This document shows, in pieces, positions 8,068-15,150 of a DNA stretch of 64,000 nt. Every line of letters begins with the position of its first letter. The stretch's first letter is position 1. This DNA is from Fodinicurvata sp. EGI_FJ10296. GTDB lineage: Bacteria; Pseudomonadota; Alphaproteobacteria; DSM-16000; Inquilinaceae. The notes beneath the pieces are model-generated. The model ran no database searches. It had not been told where the DNA came from and saw only the letters and a list, made by a program, of their open reading frames with translations. The stretch lies in NCBI RefSeq assembly GCF_040712075.1, contig NZ_JBFCVL010000003.1, forward strand, positions 248,001-312,000. The letters are read 5' to 3'. Made by a program: the position numbers and the translations under genes.

Positions 8068-9348
8068 TCAGTATTGGGCGATGGTCGGCAGCCAGGTCGC
8101 CAGCGACGGAACCAGCATGACCAGAATCGTGAAGCCGATGATGACAAAGAAGAACGGCAGGTTGGCCTTGAATATCTTCATCTGATCGACATCGGCGATC
8201 CGGCTGGTGATGATCAGCGCCATCGCCAGTGGCGGCGTCAACTGGCCGATCACCACCGACAGCGTCATCAGGACGCCGAACTGGATCACATCGACATTAT
8301 ACATCATCATCGCAGGCAGGATGATCGGCACGAGAACCGGGATCAGCGGGTCCAGTATCATCCCGGCGATGATGGCGAGGCCGACCAGCACCAGCAGCAC
8401 CAGGAACATGTTGTCGCCGAAGTCCATCAGCGCGATGAAATTGCCGATGGCGGCGGGAACGCCAAGGATGGCGAGACTGGAGCCGAGCGCAAAAGACAGG
8501 CTGACGATCAGCATCAACTCGCCGGTAAGCTGAACGGCGTTGCCGAATATCCGGTACAGATCGCGCCATGACAGCGAGCGATAGACGAAACAGGATATGA
8601 TCAGCGCATAGGCGACCGCGAATGACGCGCCCTCGGTCGGCGTGAACACGCCGAAGACCAGACCGGCGACGATGATGATCGGCATGCCGAAGGCGAGCAC
8701 CGAACGCGCGCCGGTTTGCAGCACCTCGCGCCAGGCGAGATTGCCCGTCGGCTTCCATCCCCGCCGCCGGGCGATCACGGTGATCGCCCCCATCAGTGTC
8801 AGCCCGAGCAGGATGCCGGGGATCAGGCCGGCCAGAAACAGCGCGCCCAGAGACGTGCCGGTGACCGCGGAATAAAGGATCATCGGCGAGCTGGGCGGAA
8901 TCATCGGCCCGACCCCCGCCGACGAGGCGGTGACGGCGGCAGAGAACTCCGAGGAATAGCCTTCCCGCTTCATTGCCGGAATGACGATGCTGCCGGTGCC
9001 GGCCAGATCGGCGGTCGACGAGCCGACCATGCCGCCGAAGAACATGCTGGTGACGACATTGACATGGGCCAGACCGCCGCGTGTCCAGCCGACCAGGGCG
9101 CGCGCGAAATCGAACAACCGGCCCGAGATGCCGCCCGCGTTCATGATGCCCCCGGCCAGCAGGAACATCGGCAGTGCCAGCAGCATGAACAGGCTCATCC
9201 CGGAGACCATGGATTGCGGCAGCGTGAGCGCCCACGATCCGGACAGGATGATATTGAGGCTGACGATCCCCATGATCGCCACCAGCATCGGGACTCCGAG
9301 CAGCAGCAATGCGATCAGGGCACCGATCGTCAGGACGGCTGTCAACAT
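8068..9348 (-). CDS. dctM: TRAP transporter large permease DctM
   Basis: A 426-aa protein with about 12 hydrophobic segments, the DctM length. Family motifs include SLNIILSG near the N-terminus, SADLAGTGSIVIPAM, GVGPMIPPSSPMILY, and repeats of similar helical hairpins in the second half. It is the sodium-driven transport subunit working with DctQ (9394) and the binding protein DctP (10125). It is the last gene of a leftward unit that begins with the aminotransferase at 14943. The ligand is probably an organic acid, but cannot be named. Confidence 0.9.
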   Translation of the reverse strand: MLTAVLTIGALIALLLLGVPMLVAIMGIVSLNIILSGSWALTLPQSMVSGMSLFMLLALPMFLLAGGIMNAGGISGRLFDFARALVGWTRGGLAHVNVVTSMFFGGMVGSSTADLAGTGSIVIPAMKREGYSSEFSAAVTASSAGVGPMIPPSSPMILYSAVTGTSLGALFLAGLIPGILLGLTLMGAITVIARRRGWKPTGNLAWREVLQTGARSVLAFGMPIIIVAGLVFGVFTPTEGASFAVAYALIISCFVYRSLSWRDLYRIFGNAVQLTGELMLIVSLSFALGSSLAILGVPAAIGNFIALMDFGDNMFLVLLVLVGLAIIAGMILDPLIPVLVPIILPAMMMYNVDVIQFGVLMTLSVVIGQLTPPLAMALIITSRIADVDQMKIFKANLPFFFVIIGFTILVMLVPSLATWLPTIAQY

Positions 9349-9393
9349 GATGGTGCGTCCTCGGTCTGAAGCGCCGGTTTTGCGTCCGGCGGC

Positions 9394-10050
9394 TTATGAG
9401 GCGGACTGGTCGTCCCGGAATCGACGGCGAACGGGCAACAGAAAGGCCAGCGCAACGGCTATGCCGCCGATGAGCAACGCCGACTGGAAGACGCCCTTCG
9501 GCAGTTTCATGTAAGTCGTCGCATCGCCGCCGAACAGCGAGACATAGCTGAATGCTCCCCACGACAGATAGGCGAAGACCAGTGCCGAAAGCACATGGGA
9601 AAACAGTGTCAGGGCCTGCTGGATACGCGGCGGCAGATTGTCGACGAAAAAGCCGATGCGGATGAAGCGCCGGCGCCGCACCGAAAGAAACAGGCCGATG
9701 AAGGCCAGCCAGGGAATGGATCCGATCGCCAGCTCGTCACCCCAGATGAACGAGGTGGCGAAGGCATAGCGCAACACCGCGTTGGTGAAGATCAGCACCG
9801 TGATCAGGATCAGCACCGCCACGCCGACGGCCTCGGCAACCTGGTTCACGCGGCGGTCGAACGACGACATGCCCAGATCGGGATCTTCGAGCTCGTGCCG
9901 TCGCGAGGCCTGGCCGATGGCTGCAGACAGATCCGGAGCCCCCGGATCAGTGCCCCCGAGGTCCGCCTCGGACTGCGGTATCTCTGGCCCGGTCGGGCCG
10001 GACCGGGGTTTTCTCCGGGATCGCCCCTTGCGTTGGCCCGGTTTGCTCAT
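9394..10050 (-). CDS. dctQ: TRAP transporter small permease DctQ
   Basis: A 218-aa protein with a long basic/acidic cytoplasmic N-terminal extension (about 70 residues, KPGQRKGRSRRKPRSG) before four membrane segments. ATG at 10050 is used because GAGGT sits 8 nt upstream; an earlier in-frame start adds 16 unremarkable residues. Typical DctQ proteins have 150-190 residues, so the N-terminal tail is unusual. A 45-bp gap separates it from dctM and a 74-bp gap with a hairpin separates it from dctP. Confidence 0.85.
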   Translation of the reverse strand: MSKPGQRKGRSRRKPRSGPTGPEIPQSEADLGGTDPGAPDLSAAIGQASRRHELEDPDLGMSSFDRRVNQVAEAVGVAVLILITVLIFTNAVLRYAFATSFIWGDELAIGSIPWLAFIGLFLSVRRRRFIRIGFFVDNLPPRIQQALTLFSHVLSALVFAYLSWGAFSYVSLFGGDATTYMKLPKGVFQSALLIGGIAVALAFLLPVRRRFRDDQSAS

Positions 10051-10087
10051 GGCATGAACCTCGTCGACCGATGGACCGAATTCGGAA

Positions 10088-10116
10088 CCGGGCGCCACCG
10101 CGATGGCGACGCCCGG
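10088..10116 (-). terminator. intercistronic hairpin between dctP and dctQ
   Basis: CCGGGCG (10088-10094) pairs with CGCCCGG (10110-10116), extended by CCA/TGG inside. It lies 3' of dctP and 5' of dctQ. Hairpins here commonly stabilise the binding-protein message or attenuate the permease genes, giving excess DctP; that role is inferred. Confidence 0.45.
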
Positions 10117-10124
10117 AGGCGGCT

Positions 10125-11123
10125 TTACTCGCCCGCTGCTTCGACGGCGGCCAGCAGACGCTCGACGAAGTCGGCCCCGGCCAGTTCCGCAACCGAATCA
10201 TAGACCGGCTGAGAGGCTTCGCGGAAGGCAGGAATATCAGCCTGATTGATCTCCATTTCCTCCTCGAAGGCGGTGATCAGCCGATCGTCCGCGTCGGCGC
10301 CGTTCTGACGCGTCCACTCCACGGCGGCGCGGGCCGCCTCTTCCACAGCGGTACGCTGCTCGTCGGTCAGGTTGTCATAAGTCTCGCCGTTCATGGTCAG
10401 CGTGATCGGCGTATAGACGTGGTTGGTGATGCTCAGATATTCCTGAACTTCCTGGAAGGATCCGGCATCGATCGAGATCAGCGGGTTTTCCTGACCATCG
10501 ACCGTGTTCTGCTGCAGAGCCAGATAAAGTTCACCGAAATTGATGTCGACCGGCACGGCGCCGAAAGTTTCCAGCATCAGCGCCCGTGTTTCACTGCCCG
10601 GAATGCGGATGCGCATGCCGTCCATATCTTCGGGCACGTTGATCGGGCGGATGTTGTTGGTCATCTGGCGGAAGCCGATCTCGCCATAGCCCAGCACCTC
10701 GATACCGGCGGCCTCGCGCATCGACGCGGCCATCTCCTCGCCGATCTCGCCGTCCAGAATTTCCGCCACCACGTCGCGGTTCGCGAACAGGAACGGCATG
10801 TCGAAGATCGCCCATTTCGGGTCGAGCTGAATGGCGTCGGAACCGGTGGAGTGAACGTCGATCTGTCCGGTGCGGATCTGCTGAAGATGGACTTCCTCGT
10901 TGCCGAGCACGCCGCTGTCGAAGATCTCGATCTCGACATCGTCGCCGAGGCTTTCTTCCAGATGCTCGGCAAAGCGATTCAGGATGTGAACAGTGTTGCC
11001 GCCCGGAGGGTTCTCCGAGGACAGCCGCAGGCTCAGGGACTGGGCGCTGGCGGTTGTCGCCGCACCGGCGCAGATCACGGCCGATACGCCGGCGATGAGG
11101 CAATTGCGAAATAGGACAGACAT
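10125..11123 (-). CDS. dctP: TRAP transporter substrate-binding protein DctP
   Basis: A 332-aa periplasmic protein with a signal peptide (MSVLFRNCLIAGVSAVICAG...ASAQ, cleavage about residue 27). It has the DctP fold motifs: ILNRFAEHLEES, GNEEVHLQQIRTGQIDV, MRIRIPGSETRALMLETFGAVPVDINFGELYLALQQNTVDGQENPL (read in parts), where the Arg of MRIRIP-GSETR is the usual carboxylate-binding residue. The ligand is therefore most likely a carboxylic acid. It follows the enolase-superfamily gene by 45 bp. Confidence 0.9.
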   Translation of the reverse strand: MSVLFRNCLIAGVSAVICAGAATTASAQSLSLRLSSENPPGGNTVHILNRFAEHLEESLGDDVEIEIFDSGVLGNEEVHLQQIRTGQIDVHSTGSDAIQLDPKWAIFDMPFLFANRDVVAEILDGEIGEEMAASMREAAGIEVLGYGEIGFRQMTNNIRPINVPEDMDGMRIRIPGSETRALMLETFGAVPVDINFGELYLALQQNTVDGQENPLISIDAGSFQEVQEYLSITNHVYTPITLTMNGETYDNLTDEQRTAVEEAARAAVEWTRQNGADADDRLITAFEEEMEINQADIPAFREASQPVYDSVAELAGADFVERLLAAVEAAGE

Positions 11124-11168
11124 TATTGAGCTCCTCTGTTCGGGGTAAGTTTTAGTGCGCCTTCGAGT

Positions 11169-12266
11169 TCAGCCCGTCTTGATGAGCGTGTCCCGAAGAA
11201 CGTCCTTGTTGACGGTGAGTCCGAAGCCGGGGCCCCGGGGCACCGCAATCACGCCATTCGTCGGTTCCGGAGCATCGACGAAAAGCTGGCGTTCGACCTG
11301 TTCGACCTGAAGATGGCTTTCGGCGAGCGTCCCGTTCCGGAATCCGGCCACATGGTGAACGCTGTAGAGTCCGCCACCGCCGGCATCGCTCAGCGGCCGA
11401 TTGTAGATCTGGGCCAGATGCGCGACCTTGCAGGTTTCGGTCATGCCGCCATTATAAAGGCTGTTGGGCATGAAGATGTCGAGGCTGCCGTGCTCGATCC
11501 ACTGGCGGAAGCGCTGGCTGTGACCGTCCATCTGCCCACCGGAAAGCGGGATGCTGGTCATGGTCCGCAGCCGCGCCAGATCGCGCGCATCCATATTATG
11601 CAGCGGGTCCTCGAACCAGTCGATGTCGCACTCTTCCAGCGCCCGGGCCAGACGGACGGCACTGTCCAGGGGCAGGGATTCGTTGGCGTCGATCGACAGC
11701 CCGACATCGGGGCCCAGCGCCTCGCGAACGGCCTGAACGCGCCGGACATCCTCGCGCCAGCCCTCTTTCGCCGTGCCGACCAGAACCTTCAGGTTGCGGT
11801 GACCCTTGGCGACCAGATCGCGTCCGACCTGAATCAGTTCCTCGGTGGCATAGGTGCCGAAGCCGTAGGTGATGTAGACGCCGACCTCGTCGCGATAACC
11901 GCCCAGCATGCGCGCGACCGTTTCGCCCCGCACCTGGCCATTCAGGTCCCACAGCGCGAGATCGACGCAGGACAGGGCGTTGAGATTGATGCCGCTCATG
12001 CATCCGCGTTCGGTCATCACCTTTTCCAGACGCTCATGGATTTTCTCCATGTCGCGGATATCCATGCCGACGATCGCCGGTTTCAGATGTTCGGTGACGG
12101 CAGACGCGATGGCGTGGGGCATGAATTTCGCGCTCATGCCGAAGCCGACGCGGCCGTCGGTTGTTTCCATTTCGCAATACACGCGGTCGCTGCCCCGCGC
12201 TGGCTTGCGCAGCGGCAGTTGGGTTTCGAACCGGTGGACGCTGGTCCGGATATCGGCGATCTGCAT
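11169..12266 (-). CDS. enolase-superfamily (MR/MLE-like) protein with altered active site
   Basis: A 365-aa protein with capping domain (1-125) and barrel domain. Canonical members use a KxK pair and three acidic metal ligands. Here Lys160 is present, but the second Lys is Leu162 (LKVLVG); Asp193 and Glu219 are kept, and the third ligand is Gln245 (SGGQ instead of GE). A possible His at 304-305 (SVHH) is present. So the usual proton-abstracting Lys and one metal ligand are missing, and it may be a divergent lyase/racemase or a non-canonical member. It lies between amidase and dctP genes, suggesting action on the imported compound. Confidence 0.8.
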   Translation of the reverse strand: MQIADIRTSVHRFETQLPLRKPARGSDRVYCEMETTDGRVGFGMSAKFMPHAIASAVTEHLKPAIVGMDIRDMEKIHERLEKVMTERGCMSGINLNALSCVDLALWDLNGQVRGETVARMLGGYRDEVGVYITYGFGTYATEELIQVGRDLVAKGHRNLKVLVGTAKEGWREDVRRVQAVREALGPDVGLSIDANESLPLDSAVRLARALEECDIDWFEDPLHNMDARDLARLRTMTSIPLSGGQMDGHSQRFRQWIEHGSLDIFMPNSLYNGGMTETCKVAHLAQIYNRPLSDAGGGGLYSVHHVAGFRNGTLAESHLQVEQVERQLFVDAPEPTNGVIAVPRGPGFGLTVNKDVLRDTLIKTG

Positions 12267-12310
12267 TTACTCTCTCCGGGATGGGTCGGCTTTGCAGCGC
12301 GAGGCGGCGG

Positions 12311-13762
12311 TCATGAGGACATGGCAGGTATCGGGCGCTTGAGGACGGGATCGCCGGCAAAGGCGGCCTCCAGGGCGGCCGCGGCGGCAAGCGTTACTCC
12401 GTCGCCACCGCGCGGCCCCACGACCTGGAGCCCGAACGGCAGCGCCAGCGAATCCCGGCCACAGGGCAGGACCACGGAAGGATGCGTCGTCACGGTGATG
12501 CCATAGGTGATCGCAATCCAGTGGATGTAGGAATTCAGCCGCTGGCCGTCGATTTCGTCGATATAAAGCTGATCGATCGGGAATGGCGAAACGGCGGCGG
12601 CGGGGCAGATCAGAACATCGATATCCTGCCAGAACGCGTGGCACCGTCTGAGGATTTCGGTCTGAAGCGCCTGTGCCCGACCGACATCGCCGATGGTATA
12701 GCGGCGGCCGTCGGTGACGTTCGTGCGGACATTCGCCCCGATCGTTTCGCCGTGCCGGTCGACCAGTGCCCCGTAATTGTCGACGAAGCCCACCGCCCGC
12801 AGAACCTCGAACGCGAATTCGGCATCGCCGAGGTCGGGATGCGCCCATCGCGCTTCGCCAAACAGGGGCGTCAGGCGGTCGGCGCGGTCGCGGAACGTCT
12901 CGCGGATCGATCCGGAAACCGGCGCAAAGCCGAGATCGGGTGAGAACGCCACACGCAGGGATGAAAGATCGACGGGCGGATGGCCGCTCAGCCGGCTGCG
13001 GTCGACACCGACCGAAAGCGGATCGCGCGGATCGCTGCCCGCCATGGCGTCGTACATCAACGCGGTGTCGGCGACGGTCCGGCCCATCGGCCCGTCCACG
13101 GACAGGGTGGCCCAGCCATGACGGCGGCCTTCGTTGGCGATCGCGCCGGGGCTGGGGCGGAATCCGGTCACGCCGCAGAAGGCCGCCGGCGTGCGCAGAC
13201 TGCCGCCCATATCGGACCCGGTCGCCAGCGCCACCATATCGGTCGCCAACGCCACCGCCGATCCGCCGGACGACCCCGCGCAGGTCAGCGACGTATCGAA
13301 GGGATTGCGGGTCGGGCCATAGACCTTGTTGACCGTCTGCGCCCCGGCGCCGAATTCCGGCGTGTTGGTCTTGCCCATGACGATGGCACCGGCTTCGCGC
13401 AAACGCGCGACCACGCCGCTGTCGGCGGCGGGCACGTTGTCGCGATGCACGAGCGAGCCGTAGGTCGTGACCAGATCCTTCGTCGCGGTCAGGTCCTTGA
13501 TGCCGATCGGCAGCCCATGCAGCGGACCCAGCCGGTCGCCCGCGAGAACCGCACGTTCCGCTGCCTTTGCCTCGGCGCGCGAAACCTCGTCGTTCTGCGC
13601 GACCATGGCGTTGACGGCCGGATTGAGCCGGTCGCGCTGGGCGAGAAAACTTTCCAGCACTTCGACCGGGGAAATCTCCTTGCGGCCGATAAGACCGCGC
13701 AGCGTGACGGCGTCGAGCGTGCACAGCGGCGTCTTGGCAGTCGTGGGTGTCGGCACCGTCAT
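12311..13762 (-). CDS. amidase-signature family hydrolase
   Basis: A 483-aa amidase of the GatA/FAAH type. The Ser-cisSer-Lys triad is readable: Lys89 (IGIKD), Ser165 (CAGSSGGSA) and nucleophile Ser188 (GSDMGGSLR). Members hydrolyse amides to acid plus ammonia. The ATG at 13762 overlaps the stop of the aminotransferase gene by 4 bp (13759-13762), so the two are translationally coupled. A longer open frame upstream is ignored because it would overlap the aminotransferase gene. The substrate is unknown; it may release the carboxylate handled by its operon partners. Confidence 0.85.
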   Translation of the reverse strand: MTVPTPTTAKTPLCTLDAVTLRGLIGRKEISPVEVLESFLAQRDRLNPAVNAMVAQNDEVSRAEAKAAERAVLAGDRLGPLHGLPIGIKDLTATKDLVTTYGSLVHRDNVPAADSGVVARLREAGAIVMGKTNTPEFGAGAQTVNKVYGPTRNPFDTSLTCAGSSGGSAVALATDMVALATGSDMGGSLRTPAAFCGVTGFRPSPGAIANEGRRHGWATLSVDGPMGRTVADTALMYDAMAGSDPRDPLSVGVDRSRLSGHPPVDLSSLRVAFSPDLGFAPVSGSIRETFRDRADRLTPLFGEARWAHPDLGDAEFAFEVLRAVGFVDNYGALVDRHGETIGANVRTNVTDGRRYTIGDVGRAQALQTEILRRCHAFWQDIDVLICPAAAVSPFPIDQLYIDEIDGQRLNSYIHWIAITYGITVTTHPSVVLPCGRDSLALPFGLQVVGPRGGDGVTLAAAAALEAAFAGDPVLKRPIPAMSS

Positions 13763-14943
13763 GCGCCCGCCTCCGCAGAGGTTTTCGCAAGAAATGACAG
13801 CGCCTGGTCGAGCCCGCCCCTGGTATGGGGAACGTCGGCCAGTTGCAAACCCATATCGACACCGGCCAGCGTTCCGGCCAGCATCAGATCGTTGAACGAC
13901 CCCAGATGCCCGATCCGGAAGATCCTGTCGGTCATGCGGCCGAGGCCGGCGCCGAGCGACATGTCGAATGCGCTCAGAACCCTTTTTCGGAAATCGTCGG
14001 CGCCGCTTCCATTCGGCATGACCACTGCCGTCAGGGCGTTGGAATGTTCGTTGGGCGACTGACACAGGGTTTCCAGCCCCCAGCCCCTGACCGCGATCCT
14101 TGTCGCCTCGGCATGACGGGCGTGGCGGGCGAATACCGCCTCCAGCCCCTCTTCGTGCAGCATGGCGATGGCTTCGCGCAGGCCGTAAAGCAGGTTGGTC
14201 GAGGGCGTATAGGGGAAAAAGCCGTTCTTGCCGGCGTCCAGCATCGGGCGCCAGTCGAGCACCGAGCGGGGCATGCCGCCGGTCTCGGCGGCGGCGAGCG
14301 CCTTGTCGCTGACGGCGTTGAAGCTGAGGCCCGGCGGCAGCATCAGGCCCTTTTGCGATCCGCCGACGGTGACGTCGACGCCCCAGGCATCATGGCGATA
14401 GTCGATGGAGCCCAGCGACGAAATCACGTCCACCATCAGCAAAGCCGGGTGGCCGGCGTTGTCGATCGCCTGCCTGATGGCCGGAATGTTGCTGGTCACG
14501 CCGGTCGAGGTCTCGTTGTGCACGACCATGACCGCCTTGATCCGTCGGCCGCCGTCCTGGCGCAGCGCCTCTTCGACGCTTGCCGGGTCGGCGCCGTGAC
14601 GCCAGTCGCCGTCCAGTGTCTCGACGTTCAGGCCCAGCCGTCCGGCCATCTCGCGCCACAGATTGGAGAAGTGTCCGGTTTCGCACAGCAGAACCGCGTC
14701 GCCCGCCGACAGCGTGTTAACCAGCGCGGCTTCCCAGGCGCCGGTCCCACTCGTCGGAAAGATGACGACCGGATTGTCGGTGACGAAGATGGTCTTGATC
14801 CCGGCGAGCACCTCGCGGCCGAGTTCGGCAAAGGTCGGCCCGCGATGATCGATGGTCGGATTGTCGATCGCCCGCAGGATCCTGTCCGGTACGTTCGTCG
14901 GTCCGGGAATCTGGAGGAAATGCCTCCCCGTCCGTGCGGTCAT
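13759..14943 (-). CDS. class V PLP aminotransferase (serine/alanine-glyoxylate type)
   Basis: A 394-aa fold-type I enzyme. It opens with FLQIPGPTNVPDRILRA, typical of serine-glyoxylate and alanine-glyoxylate aminotransferases. SGTGAWEAAL binds the cofactor phosphate, Asp172 (LLMVDVISS) contacts the pyridine nitrogen, and Lys198 (GGSQKGLM) forms the Schiff base. ATG at 14943 has GGAGAGG just upstream. It heads the leftward unit aminotransferase-amidase-enolase homologue-dctPQM and faces the FAD/Fe-S gene across a palindrome. A role in glyoxylate or hydroxy/amino-acid metabolism is likely; the exact donor is not readable. Confidence 0.85.
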   Translation of the reverse strand: MTARTGRHFLQIPGPTNVPDRILRAIDNPTIDHRGPTFAELGREVLAGIKTIFVTDNPVVIFPTSGTGAWEAALVNTLSAGDAVLLCETGHFSNLWREMAGRLGLNVETLDGDWRHGADPASVEEALRQDGGRRIKAVMVVHNETSTGVTSNIPAIRQAIDNAGHPALLMVDVISSLGSIDYRHDAWGVDVTVGGSQKGLMLPPGLSFNAVSDKALAAAETGGMPRSVLDWRPMLDAGKNGFFPYTPSTNLLYGLREAIAMLHEEGLEAVFARHARHAEATRIAVRGWGLETLCQSPNEHSNALTAVVMPNGSGADDFRKRVLSAFDMSLGAGLGRMTDRIFRIGHLGSFNDLMLAGTLAGVDMGLQLADVPHTRGGLDQALSFLAKTSAEAGA

Positions 14944-15004
14944 CGTGCCTCTCCGAGTTCCCTGTTGCCTTTTGCGGCGGCAACGTTCTAGCATCTTGGA
15001 TAAC

Positions 15005-15024
15005 GCATCTTGCATGCAAGATGC
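15005..15024. promoter_or_regulatory. 20-bp palindromic operator in divergent promoter
   Basis: A perfect palindrome GCATCTTGCATGCAAGATGC lies between the leftward aminotransferase operon (starts 14943) and the rightward FAD/Fe-S gene (15151). A further half-site-like AGCATCTTGG lies at about 14990. The core TTGCATGCAA resembles operators of FCD-type GntR regulators and shares its ATGCAA half-site with the repeat upstream of the GntR gene at 28116. Confidence 0.6.
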
Positions 15025-15150
15025 ACACTGGTGTCAAGCTTCTTCGTTTGGAACACCGGAAAATTCACCCTCGGAACCGGCGACTTCGATCAGGAGTGTC
15101 CGGCGCCGGGGTAACAAACGTTGAAGCCCGACCAGGAGCCGCCCGCCGCC

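Noticed and set aside
12267-13862. 531-codon frame overlapping the amidase gene
   Set aside because: Arg-rich, low-complexity translation in another frame of the amidase gene; amidase catalytic motifs are intact in the chosen frame.
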